Of a stretch of DNA of 64,000 nt, positions 42,947-51,032 are shown piece after piece (the first letter of the stretch is position 1; every line of letters starts with the position of its first letter). The position numbers and the translations under genes were made by a program. This DNA comes from Bacteroidaceae bacterium (lineage in GTDB: Bacteria; Bacteroidota; Bacteroidia; Bacteroidales; Bacteroidaceae): NCBI GenBank assembly GCA_017617315.1, contig JAFZWM010000002.1, positions 1-64,000 on the forward strand. The letters run 5' to 3'. The notes under the pieces were generated by a model that had not been told where the DNA came from, did not search any database, and saw only the letters and a list, made by a program, of their open reading frames with translations.

Positions 42947-44401
42947 ATGGAAGAGAAGAATGAGTTTGTAAAGAAGGTTGCAAGTCAGAAGTACGAGTTT
43001 GGCTTTACAACTGATGTGCAGACCGAAATTATTGAAAAGGGTCTGAATGAGGATGTGGTCCGTCTGATTTCAGCAAAGAAGAATGAACCTGAGTGGATGC
43101 TCGAGTTCCGACTCCGCGCATTCCGCTACTGGCTCACTCTCGAGCAGCCCGAGTGGGGACATCTTGATATGCCGGAAATCGACTATCAGGCTATCTCTTA
43201 CTACGCCGACCCTACAAAGAAGAAGGATAACAACGGACCAAAGACAACCGACGAAATAGATCCCGAACTCATGAAGACATTCGACAAGCTGGGCATTCCG
43301 CTCGAGGAGCGTCTGGCTCTTGCCGGTACGGCTGTCGATGCTGTCATGGACTCGGTAAGTGTGAAGACGACTTTCAAGGAAACGCTTCTTGAAAAGGGCA
43401 TAATCTTCTGTTCTATCAGCGAAGCCATACGCGAGCATCCCGATTTGGTAAAGCAGTATCTGGGAAGCGTAGTGCCTTATCGCGACAATTACTTTGCTGC
43501 GCTCAACAGCGCGGTGTTCAGCGACGGCTCTTTCGTTTATATTCCGAAGGGAGTGCGCTGTCCGATGGAACTTTCGACATATTTCCGCATCAATGCGCGC
43601 GAGACAGGTCAGTTTGAGCGCACGCTCATTGTTTGCGACGATGATGCCTACGTTTCGTATCTCGAAGGCTGCACCGCTCCGATGCGCGACGAGAATCAGC
43701 TTCATGCCGCCATCGTCGAAATAGTTGTAAACGAGAACGCCGAGGTTAAGTATAGCACCGTTCAGAACTGGTATCCGGGCGATGAGAACGGCAAGGGCGG
43801 CGTGCTGAATCTTGTAACAAAACGCGGACATCTTCGCGGAGCAAACAGCAAGCTTTCGTGGACTCAGGTTGAGACAGGCTCTGCCATCACTTGGAAGTAT
43901 CCAAGCTGTGTGCTTCAGGGCGACAACTCGCAGGCTGAGTTCTACAGCGTGGCGGTAACAAACAACTATCAGCAGGCCGACACGGGCACAAAGATGATTC
44001 ACATAGGCAAAAACACAAAGAGCACCATCATAAGCAAGGGCATCTCGGCCGGAAAGAGCCAGAACTCATACCGCGGACTGGTGAAGGTTGGCACAAATGC
44101 CGACGGTGCGCGCAACTACAGTTCGTGCGACTCGTTGCTGCTCGGCAGCGAATGTGGAGCGCATACATTCCCGTATATGGACATTCACAACAATACGGCC
44201 ATTGTTGAGCACGAGGCAACCACTTCGAAAATCAGTGAAGACCAGTTGTTCTATTGCAATCAGCGAGGCATCCCAACCGAGGATGCCGTGGGACTCATTG
44301 TCAACGGATATGCCAAGGAAGTGCTCAACAAACTGCCTATGGAGTTTGCCGTTGAGGCGCAGAAGTTGTTAAGCGTATCGCTCGAAGGTACGGTAGGTTA
44401 A
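42947..44401 (+). CDS. sufB: Fe-S cluster assembly scaffold protein SufB
   Basis: 484 residues. SufB forms the SufBC2D scaffold on which Fe-S clusters are built. The large beta-helix core and conserved blocks KKGIFCSI-like ([13 protein letters not shown]), [27 protein letters not shown] and [10 protein letters not shown] are present, with the C-terminal segment having [19 protein letters not shown] and the usual Cys in SSCDSLL. Length is normal. First gene of sufB-C-D-S, following cvpA by 25 bases. Confidence 0.96.
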   Translation: MEEKNEFVKKVASQKYEFGFTTDVQTEIIEKGLNEDVVRLISAKKNEPEWMLEFRLRAFRYWLTLEQPEWGHLDMPEIDYQAISYYADPTKKKDNNGPKTTDEIDPELMKTFDKLGIPLEERLALAGTAVDAVMDSVSVKTTFKETLLEKGIIFCSISEAIREHPDLVKQYLGSVVPYRDNYFAALNSAVFSDGSFVYIPKGVRCPMELSTYFRINARETGQFERTLIVCDDDAYVSYLEGCTAPMRDENQLHAAIVEIVVNENAEVKYSTVQNWYPGDENGKGGVLNLVTKRGHLRGANSKLSWTQVETGSAITWKYPSCVLQGDNSQAEFYSVAVTNNYQQADTGTKMIHIGKNTKSTIISKGISAGKSQNSYRGLVKVGTNADGARNYSSCDSLLLGSECGAHTFPYMDIHNNTAIVEHEATTSKISEDQLFYCNQRGIPTEDAVGLIVNGYAKEVLNKLPMEFAVEAQKLLSVSLEGTVG

Positions 44402-44422
44402 AAACATCATAATTAGCATATT

Positions 44423-45175
44423 ATGTTAGAGATAAAGGATTTACATGCCAGCATAAATGGCAAAGAGATATTGAAGGGTATCAACCTTACAATTAAAGAC
44501 GGTGAAGTACATGCCCTTATGGGACAGAATGGCGCCGGAAAGAGTACGTTGAGCAATGTCCTTGTTGGTCATCCGGCTTACGAGGTAACACAGGGACAGG
44601 CCATCTACAACGGTCAGGATTTGCTTACAATGAAGCCAGAGGAACGCTCTCATGCAGGCTTGTTCATGTCGTTCCAGACACCAATCGAGATCCCGGGCGT
44701 GTCTATGGTTAACTTCATGCGTGCCGCTGTAAACGAGAAGCGCAAGTACAGAGGCGAAGAGCCGCTTTCGGCAAGCGCATTCCTCAAGCTGATGCGCGAG
44801 AAACGCGCCATTGTCGAGCTCGACAGCAAGCTTGCTAACCGCTCGGTAAACGAAGGCTTCAGCGGCGGCGAGAAGAAGCGTAACGAGATATTCCAGATGG
44901 CTATGCTCGAGCCTACATTCGCCATTCTCGACGAGACCGATTCTGGCCTTGACGTGGATGCCCTACGCATCGTGGCCGAGGGATTCAATAAACTGCGCAC
45001 TCCTCAGACAAGCGCGCTTGTAATCACTCACTATCAGCGTCTGCTCGACTATCTGAAGCCAGACATCATCCATGTTCTCATCGGCGGTCAGATTGTAAAG
45101 ACCGGCGGTCCTGAGCTGGCTCTTGAGATTGACGAGAAAGGCTTCGACTGGATAAAGGCTGAGGCTGGTCTGTAA
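44423..45175 (+). CDS. sufC: Fe-S cluster assembly ATPase SufC
   Basis: 250 residues, ABC-type ATPase of the SufBC2D complex. Walker A is GQNGAGKST (34-42), the Q-loop is in MSFQTPIEIPGV, the signature motif FSGGEKKRNEI, Walker B FAILDETDSGLD and the switch His is in ITHYQRLL. It drives shape changes of SufB-SufD during cluster assembly. It is not a membrane transporter component: no transmembrane partner gene is present, and the neighbours are sufB and sufD. Confidence 0.96.
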   Translation: MLEIKDLHASINGKEILKGINLTIKDGEVHALMGQNGAGKSTLSNVLVGHPAYEVTQGQAIYNGQDLLTMKPEERSHAGLFMSFQTPIEIPGVSMVNFMRAAVNEKRKYRGEEPLSASAFLKLMREKRAIVELDSKLANRSVNEGFSGGEKKRNEIFQMAMLEPTFAILDETDSGLDVDALRIVAEGFNKLRTPQTSALVITHYQRLLDYLKPDIIHVLIGGQIVKTGGPELALEIDEKGFDWIKAEAGL

Positions 45176-45193
45176 TTTAATATCTATTAGATT

Positions 45194-46543
45194 ATGGAGA
45201 ATTTGAATAGCGAAAAACAATATATCGACCTTTACCAAAGTTGTAGCGATATCATTGCCGAGCACAGTTCGGAGGTGATGAACGCATTGCGTGCCGAAGC
45301 CTTCGAGAAGTTCTGCAAGAACGGATTTCCTACACAGAAGGTGGAGCGATATAAATATACCGATGTTCCCGAGGCTTTCAAGCCAGACTACGGACTGAAC
45401 ATCAAGCGACTGAACATTCCGGTGAATCCTGCCGATGTGTTCAAGTGCGACGTGCCCAATATGAGCACGCTGCTCTACTTCGTCGTAAACGATGAGTTCT
45501 ACACAAAGGCGATGCCTAAGACCGGGCTTCCCGACGGAGTGATTGTTGGTTCGTTGCGCGAGGCGAGCAAGCTGCATCCCGAACTTGTGTCGAAGTATTA
45601 CGGCAAGTTGGCCGATACCAACGACTCGGTTACCGCGCTTAACACAATGCTTGCTCAGGACGGACTTTTTGTCTATGTTCCGAAGAACGTGGTTCTCGAC
45701 AAGACTCTGCAAGTTGTAAACATTCTGCGTGCCGATGTCGATTTGATGTCGAACCGCCGCGTTCTCATCGTGCTCGAAGAAAGCGCGCAGGCTCGCATCC
45801 TGTTCTGCGACCATGCTGCCGACGACCGCAATTTCCTCACAACTCAGGTTATCGAGGTGTTTGCCGGCGAGAACAGCTCGCTCGACATCTACGAGCTTGA
45901 GGAGACTCACGAGAAGAATACACGCTTCAGCAATCTGTATGTAAGTCAGCAGGCTTACAGCAACGTGCTTCACGATTCCATCACGCTCTACAACGGAACT
46001 ACTCGCAACATGGCCGATTTCAATCTCGACGGACAGGGCGCTGAGATTCACTCTTACGGATGTGCCATAACCGACAGTAGCGAGCACATCGACAATAATA
46101 CGGTTATCTCGCACAATGTGCCAAACTGTCAGAGCGACCAGTTGTACAAGTATGTCCTCGACGACAAGTCGGTTGGTGCTTTTGCAGGCCTCATTCTTGT
46201 AAAGAAAGATGCGCAGAAAACCGTTTCGCAGGAGACGAACAGCAACTTGTGCGTATCGAAGGAAGCACGAATGTACACCCAGCCGATGCTCGAAATCTAT
46301 GCCGATGATGTGAAGTGCAGCCACGGCTCAACCGTAGGCCAGCTCGATGAAATGGCGCTTTTCTACATGCGTCAGCGAGGAATAAGCGAGGCTGAGGCAC
46401 GACGCTTGTTGCAGAATGCGTTCTGTAGTCAGGCAATCGAGCAGATAAGGCTTGAGCCGTTGCGCGACCGTCTGCACATGCTCGTAGACAAGCGCTTCCG
46501 TGGAGAATTGAACAAATGTGGTGGCTGTAAAGGCTGTAAATAA
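45194..46543 (+). CDS. sufD: Fe-S cluster assembly protein SufD
   Basis: 449 residues. SufD is the SufB-like partner in the SufBC2D scaffold. The N-terminal helical domain (residues 1-100) includes EKFCKNGFPTQKVERYKYTD, a family block. The beta-helix core carries LDGQGAEIHSYGCAI and a C-terminal SHGSTVGQLDEMALFYMRQRG, in which the conserved His lies. The last residues, GGCKGCK, contain an extra Cys pair. Located between sufC and sufS, 18 bases after sufC. Confidence 0.95.
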   Translation: MENLNSEKQYIDLYQSCSDIIAEHSSEVMNALRAEAFEKFCKNGFPTQKVERYKYTDVPEAFKPDYGLNIKRLNIPVNPADVFKCDVPNMSTLLYFVVNDEFYTKAMPKTGLPDGVIVGSLREASKLHPELVSKYYGKLADTNDSVTALNTMLAQDGLFVYVPKNVVLDKTLQVVNILRADVDLMSNRRVLIVLEESAQARILFCDHAADDRNFLTTQVIEVFAGENSSLDIYELEETHEKNTRFSNLYVSQQAYSNVLHDSITLYNGTTRNMADFNLDGQGAEIHSYGCAITDSSEHIDNNTVISHNVPNCQSDQLYKYVLDDKSVGAFAGLILVKKDAQKTVSQETNSNLCVSKEARMYTQPMLEIYADDVKCSHGSTVGQLDEMALFYMRQRGISEAEARRLLQNAFCSQAIEQIRLEPLRDRLHMLVDKRFRGELNKCGGCKGCK

Positions 46544-46557
46544 AGAACATTAGTATT

Positions 46558-47772
46558 ATGTATGATATAGAGAAGGTGCGTGCCGATTTCCCGATTCTGG
46601 GAAGACAAGTGTACGGAAAGCCTTTGGTTTATCTCGACAATGGAGCTACGACCCAGAAGCCGCGTTGCGTGGTCGATGCCATTTCCGAAGAGTATTATTC
46701 GGTAAATGCCAACGTTCACCGGGGCGTTCATTTCTTGTCGCAGCAGGCAACCGAGCTGCACGAGCAGAGCCGCGAGACGGTGCGCCGTTTCATCAATGCC
46801 AAGAGCGTGGCAGAGATTATTTTCACGCGCGGTACAACCGAGAGCATCAACCTCGTTGTGGCAACCTTCGGCGACGCTTTCATGAAAGAGGGCGACGAGG
46901 TTATCGTGTCGGAGATGGAGCACCATTCAAACATCGTTAGCTGGCAGCTTCTTCAGGCTCGCAAGGGCATCAAGATAAAGGTAATTCCAATCGACGACAA
47001 GGGCGATCTCATTCTCGAAGAGTACGAGAAACTCTTCAGCGAGCGCACCAGGATTGTCTCGTTTGCACACGTCTCAAACGTGCTCGGAACGGTGAATCCG
47101 GCAAAAAAGATGATTGAGATTGCGCACAGCCACGGCGTTCCAGTGCTGCTCGACGGAGCACAGAGCACGCCTCACTTCAAGGTTGATATGCAAGACCTCG
47201 ACTGCGATTTCTTCGCTTTCAGCGGACACAAGATATACGGCCCTACGGGAATCGGCGTTCTGTACGGCAAGGAGGAATGGCTCGACAAACTGCCTCCTTA
47301 CATGGGCGGCGGCGAGATGATTAAGAATGTCTCGTTCGAGAAGACAACCTTCAACGAACTGCCGTTCAAGTTCGAGGCCGGAACGCCCGACTATGTGGCT
47401 TCTACCGGACTTGCCAAGGCTCTCGACTACGTGTCGGCTCTCGGTATGGACAACATCGAGGCTCACGAGCAGGAACTCACAAAATATGCCATGCAGAAGA
47501 TGCAGGAGATTGATGGAATGAGAATCTTCGGAACGTCGGAGCATAAAGATGCCGTAATCTCGTTCCTCGTTGGCGACATTCATCATCTTGATATGGGAAC
47601 GCTTCTCGACCGCCTTGGCGTTGCCGTCCGCACAGGCCATCATTGCGCCGAGCCGCTCATGACTCGCCTTGGCATATCTGGCACAATTCGCGCATCCTTC
47701 GGACTCTACAACACAAAAGAGGAGGTTGATGTGCTTGTTGCCGCCATTAACCGTACTAAAAATTTCTTCTGA
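46558..47772 (+). CDS. sufS: Cysteine desulfurase SufS
   Basis: 404 residues, PLP-dependent enzyme that takes sulfur from L-cysteine for cluster assembly. The PLP-lysine is Lys 225 in AFSGHKIYGPTG, and the persulfide Cys is Cys 363 in RTGHHCAEPLMTRLGI. EMEHHSNIVSWQ and LDGAQSTPHF are cofactor-site blocks. The short loop around the Cys marks group II (SufS/CsdA). Such enzymes normally need SufE or SufU as sulfur acceptor; none is encoded next to this cluster. Its TGA overlaps the rnhB ATG (TGATG). Confidence 0.96.
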   Translation: MYDIEKVRADFPILGRQVYGKPLVYLDNGATTQKPRCVVDAISEEYYSVNANVHRGVHFLSQQATELHEQSRETVRRFINAKSVAEIIFTRGTTESINLVVATFGDAFMKEGDEVIVSEMEHHSNIVSWQLLQARKGIKIKVIPIDDKGDLILEEYEKLFSERTRIVSFAHVSNVLGTVNPAKKMIEIAHSHGVPVLLDGAQSTPHFKVDMQDLDCDFFAFSGHKIYGPTGIGVLYGKEEWLDKLPPYMGGGEMIKNVSFEKTTFNELPFKFEAGTPDYVASTGLAKALDYVSALGMDNIEAHEQELTKYAMQKMQEIDGMRIFGTSEHKDAVISFLVGDIHHLDMGTLLDRLGVAVRTGHHCAEPLMTRLGISGTIRASFGLYNTKEEVDVLVAAINRTKNFF

Positions 47773-48374
47773 TGCTGTTGCCTTTTTTGCACGAAGGACT
47801 TGTTGAGGCTGGCTGCGACGAAGCAGGTCGCGGATGCCTTGCCGGAAGCGTATATGCCGCAGCCGTTATATTGCCGCCCGACTACAAGAACGAGCGCCTT
47901 AACGATAGCAAGCAGCTAACCGAGAAACAACGCTATGCCTTGCGCGAGGACATTGTGCGCGATGCCTTGGCATGGGCTGTCGGCATCGTAACCGCCGAGG
48001 AGATTGACAAGATAAACATCCTCAATTCGTCTATTCTGGCAATGCACCGCGCACTCGACCAGCTAAAACTGCGTCCCGAGGCCGTCATCGTTGATGGAAA
48101 CAAGTTCAAGCCTTATCGCGACCTTCCGTACAAGACGGTGGTTAAGGGCGACGGCAAATATCTGTCGATAGCTGCGGCGAGCATTCTTGCCAAAACCTTC
48201 CGCGACGACTATATGAACGCGCTCGATGCCGAATATCCCGTATATCAGTGGAAGAAGAACAAGGGCTACCCAACAAAAGCCCATCGGCTTGCCATAAAGG
48301 AGCACGGCACGAGTCCTTATCACCGAATGACATTCAACCTGCTCGGCGATCCTCGCCAGCTCGAATTATTTTGA
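47772..48374 (+). CDS. rnhB: Ribonuclease HII
   Basis: 200 residues. It cuts RNA of RNA-DNA hybrids and removes single ribonucleotides from DNA. The acidic metal site begins with GCDEAGRG (Asp 16, Glu 17); further catalytic Asp residues are in VIVDGNKF and FRDDYMNAL. Conserved HGTSPYHRMTF closes the domain. The start overlaps the stop of sufS by one base, so the two are translationally coupled. Confidence 0.96.
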   Translation: MLLPFLHEGLVEAGCDEAGRGCLAGSVYAAAVILPPDYKNERLNDSKQLTEKQRYALREDIVRDALAWAVGIVTAEEIDKINILNSSILAMHRALDQLKLRPEAVIVDGNKFKPYRDLPYKTVVKGDGKYLSIAAASILAKTFRDDYMNALDAEYPVYQWKKNKGYPTKAHRLAIKEHGTSPYHRMTFNLLGDPRQLELF

Positions 48375-48497
48375 GCGGGCAGCGGAAAAAGGCGCGTTGC
48401 AGATGTCACAAAAACGCAAATTAAGTGTCATATTATTGCGAAGACTCTATTTTGTAGAGTGTAATTTTCAATAAATTATTAAATATCACAAACAAAA

Positions 48498-48785
48498 ATG
48501 AAAAAAATCGTAATTATGTTCATGGCTGCTGCCTTGTTCGTGGCATCGGCAAACGCTCAGGATTGTAAAAAGAAGTGCGACAAGGCTAAGACTGAATGTT
48601 GCGCAAAGGACGAGAAAAAGTGTGAGAAGTCTGGCGACAAGTGCTGCGAAAAGAAAGACGCCAAGTGCTGTGACAAGGCTGATGCCAAGTGCGCTAAGGC
48701 AGATGCAAAGTGCTGCAAGGGCGAGAAGAAATGCGCAAAGAAGACTGATGCCAACACTGGCGCATCAACTCAGAACAGAAAGTAA
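48498..48785 (+). CDS. Small secreted Cys/Lys-rich peptide
   Basis: 95 residues. Signal peptide (IVIMFMAAALFVASANA, cleavage near residue 20-21), then a mature chain of about 75 residues with 13 Cys and about 23 Lys. It is built of short imperfect repeats of the type D-A-K-C-C or D-K-A-D-A-K-C. Metal binding or a disulfide-rich structure in the periplasm is suggested by composition alone. Very similar-looking peptides are often annotated only as hypothetical in Bacteroidales. No neighbouring metal-homeostasis gene is visible. The high positive charge could also give affinity for polyanions. Confidence 0.75.
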   Translation: MKKIVIMFMAAALFVASANAQDCKKKCDKAKTECCAKDEKKCEKSGDKCCEKKDAKCCDKADAKCAKADAKCCKGEKKCAKKTDANTGASTQNRK

Positions 48786-48826
48786 ATTCAGCCAATCATA
48801 GCAGATTGTACTGATGAATATAAACC

Positions 48827-48871
48827 GTCAAGGTCGGATTTCAACTGCGAAATTCGACCTTGATTGTTTAT
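48827..48871 (+). terminator. Terminator of the Cys/Lys-rich peptide gene
   Basis: A 15-bp stem with one mismatch (48828-48842 with 48849-48863), rich in CAAGGTCG/CGACCTTG, followed by a short T-rich tail (TTGTTTATC). Confidence 0.6.
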
Positions 48872-48895
48872 CTGCAAAAACTGAAAAGATTATAT

Positions 48896-48926
48896 TTTGT
48901 CAGAAAAATGAAAAATGATAACTTTG
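48896..48926 (+). promoter_or_regulatory. Consensus promoter of the 378-residue orphan gene
   Basis: TTTG at 48896-48899, exactly 19 bases, then TAACTTTG at 48919-48926. The ATG is 36 bases downstream. Confidence 0.78.
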
Positions 48927-48961
48927 CAGTTATTTAAGTGTAATTTGTAAAAACAAAATAA

Positions 48962-50098
48962 ATGTTCGATTTTTTTCTTAATTTGTTTGGGCTGAAAAAG
49001 CCTGATGCTGTTTTTGTTCTGAAAGACATTGACGATGAGAAAACAGTGCTAAGTGCCTTTGAATACAGAGATTGTTGGATAAAGTGCTACCGTAAAGGAA
49101 GACGCTATATCGTGGCTCTCTATTCTGTCAAAGCAGATGAATATATAAATGATTTCGATTTTATGTTGTCATGTTATCGCGATAAGGATTTTTGTGCTTA
49201 TTTCGACAGTTCTTTAATAGACTCTTTGCCAAAAGGACAAATGGCATATCTTACAGTAGACAGAAGACAAAGAAAATCTTGCGACGACTTTTTGTCATTC
49301 TTCAGGGTAGTTACTCAGGATGGACAAAATTTTGAAGAAACAAAAATCGATGGTCAGTCTTTTGTTCCAAGTACTTATTTCCAGACCTTTCAGACTATCG
49401 ATTTAAAACAGGAACTTTTCGGAGCACAGAAAGTAAAAGACAAGTGGAAGGAAATGGAAGACTCCTATTTGATTTCCATCTTACAGCGAATTTTTAAGAG
49501 ATTTTTCTGTAAAGATAACGATTCTGAATTTAAAGAATTAGATGTGAAACGTGTAACATTCGGGGGCATAGAGCCGAGCAAGAATTGCAAGTTGATTGTT
49601 GCCGAGAATATCGACCTTGATAAATTAAAAAGTGTATTTGAAAAATCCGAATACTCTCCGTATATATATAACTATTATGTGGAAATACTTGAAGCCTCAG
49701 ACAATAAGTATTTTATACGCTTCCCGGAAGGAATTAGCACTTCTGATTTTGTTAGTTGTTTGGCAGATGTAGACGATGCGTATGAAGAGTTTAAACCAAG
49801 CGAACTTTCTTGTTATACCTATCTTGAAACTCATAAACTAAAAAATGTAACTGGCAGTCTTTGCATGTTATTTGCTGACGAGGATGGATATTGGGTGGCT
49901 TTGAGTGATGACGGAAAAGCGTGGGTTGTATCTGATGAAGAATATGAATTTGGCTACGAGAATGCATGGAAAGAGACTTCATGCTGTATGCATAACTATA
50001 AGCCATATCCTGCTGAAGAACTGGCAAATGCGAAGGTAATAGCAACTTACAAGGGAGAAGATGAATATCCAGATCAAGATGAACTTTGGGACAAATAG
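48962..50098 (+). CDS. Orphan protein of unknown function
   Basis: 378 residues; no family is recognised. There is no cleavable signal peptide; the N-terminus (FDFFLNLFGLKK) is a short amphipathic stretch. The chain is rich in Asp, Glu, Phe, Tyr and Cys, and acidic overall. Its C-terminal part has a beta-type run LFADEDGYWVALSDDGKAWVV that resembles a small repeat or immunity-type fold, but this is weak. AT-rich, with its own consensus promoter, and followed by a 45-bp repeat. It sits with the next gene in an accessory patch between rnhB and gpmI. Confidence 0.6.
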   Translation: MFDFFLNLFGLKKPDAVFVLKDIDDEKTVLSAFEYRDCWIKCYRKGRRYIVALYSVKADEYINDFDFMLSCYRDKDFCAYFDSSLIDSLPKGQMAYLTVDRRQRKSCDDFLSFFRVVTQDGQNFEETKIDGQSFVPSTYFQTFQTIDLKQELFGAQKVKDKWKEMEDSYLISILQRIFKRFFCKDNDSEFKELDVKRVTFGGIEPSKNCKLIVAENIDLDKLKSVFEKSEYSPYIYNYYVEILEASDNKYFIRFPEGISTSDFVSCLADVDDAYEEFKPSELSCYTYLETHKLKNVTGSLCMLFADEDGYWVALSDDGKAWVVSDEEYEFGYENAWKETSCCMHNYKPYPAEELANAKVIATYKGEDEYPDQDELWDK

Positions 50099-50106
50099 CC
50101 AAGTCT

Positions 50107-50151
50107 AATCCTTCTTGCAATCTCCACTCAGCAAATAAACGACAAGTCGCT
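50107..50151 (+). repeat. 45-bp direct repeat, left copy
   Basis: Identical to 50858-50902 except one base (A at 50142, G at 50893). The two copies start 751 bases apart and bracket the small secreted-protein gene. Confidence 0.85.
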
Positions 50152-50188
50152 GAATAAAAAGAATATTATGGTTCTGAAAGTAAAGCTT

Positions 50189-50809
50189 ATGAATAAATTA
50201 GTGATATGCTTTTTCCTGTTGTCGCAGATGGCATTCGCACAGAAATCTGTAAAAGTTTGCGGATATTACGTTTGTGCATTTGATAAAAAAGAAATTGTTT
50301 CTTTTTATGAAAACAAATTAAGGCAACTTGAAGGAAAAAGTTTCTCACAAATGGTTGATTTTTCAAAACAAAAGAAGATTCTTATTACGGAGATTGACGG
50401 CAGAAAGATATTTGATAACGAAAGAGATATCCTTCGCTCATGTTATTTTGAAAGTAAAACTGATACAGCTGTGGTTTTTCCAGACGATCCGCGAGATGCT
50501 GAAAAGTTTGAACGTGGTGGGATAAAGTTAAATGATATCATCAAGACAGCCTTCTTTAAGGATAATGCGTTGAGCCTCTCGCCATATTATGAGTGTTTAG
50601 GTGAAAATAAGCTTTTAAAATACTTTTATTTCGAAGGAGACGCATACTTGCAGAGTACAGACCGTTTGCGTGATAATCGTAGTTGGGAAATTTTGGCAGA
50701 CTATGGATTGTATGGAAGTAAATATGCGATATTTGTAAATCGTGTGAATAAATGTACTCCGTACAAATTAATTGATGGATGTAAACCGTGGTTCCCATAT
50801 GACAAGTAA
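50189..50809 (+). CDS. Small exported protein of unknown function
   Basis: 206 residues from the ATG at 50189, which opens a normal signal peptide (LVICFFLLSQMAFA, cleavage near residue 18). An in-frame ATG at 50168 would add 7 residues and cannot be excluded. Mature protein is rich in Lys, Phe, Tyr and Asp, with Cys pairs (VCGYYVC; later KCTPYKLIDGC) that could form disulfides in the periplasm. No family is recognised. AT-rich. The gene lies exactly between two 45-bp direct repeats, so gene plus repeat look like one duplicated or inserted unit. Confidence 0.6.
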   Translation: MNKLVICFFLLSQMAFAQKSVKVCGYYVCAFDKKEIVSFYENKLRQLEGKSFSQMVDFSKQKKILITEIDGRKIFDNERDILRSCYFESKTDTAVVFPDDPRDAEKFERGGIKLNDIIKTAFFKDNALSLSPYYECLGENKLLKYFYFEGDAYLQSTDRLRDNRSWEILADYGLYGSKYAIFVNRVNKCTPYKLIDGCKPWFPYDK

Positions 50810-50857
50810 TTTATTCAGGAAAGATGAAAAGTTTTTATTGAATTTGCGAATACAATA

Positions 50858-50902
50858 AATCCTTCTTGCAATCTCCACTCAGCAAATAAACGGCAAGTCG
50901 CT
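50858..50902 (+). repeat. 45-bp direct repeat, right copy
   Basis: 44 of 45 bases identical to 50107-50151. It lies between the stop of the secreted-protein gene and a terminator. Confidence 0.85.
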
Positions 50903-50923
50903 CGGCAAAACCGAGATACAGAT

Positions 50924-50952
50924 AAAACGCAACTTTTTTTGTTGCGTTTTTT
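50924..50952 (+). terminator. Rho-independent terminator
   Basis: AAAACGCAAC (50924-50933) pairs with GTTGCGTTTT (50941-50950), with a T-only loop and a short T tail. Confidence 0.85.
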
Positions 50953-50986
50953 AGTATTATCAGGCTCTCAATTCGTTAAATAATAG

Positions 50987-50994
50987 TATTTTTG
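50987..50994 (+). promoter_or_regulatory. -7 element for gpmI
   Basis: TATTTTTG matches TAnnTTTG, 39 bases before the ATG. The -33 region is not conserved. Confidence 0.55.
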
Positions 50995-51032
50995 CAGCCG
51001 TAAAGTAAACAAATAAAAAATATAATATAGAT

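Noticed and set aside
44963-46324. Reverse frame of 453 codons opposite sufD
   Set aside because: Shadow of SufD, whose family blocks are clear on the plus strand; no recognisable motif in the reverse product.
50107-50902. Insertion sequence with 45-bp ends
   Set aside because: The repeats are direct, not inverted, and the gene between them has a signal peptide and no transposase motif.
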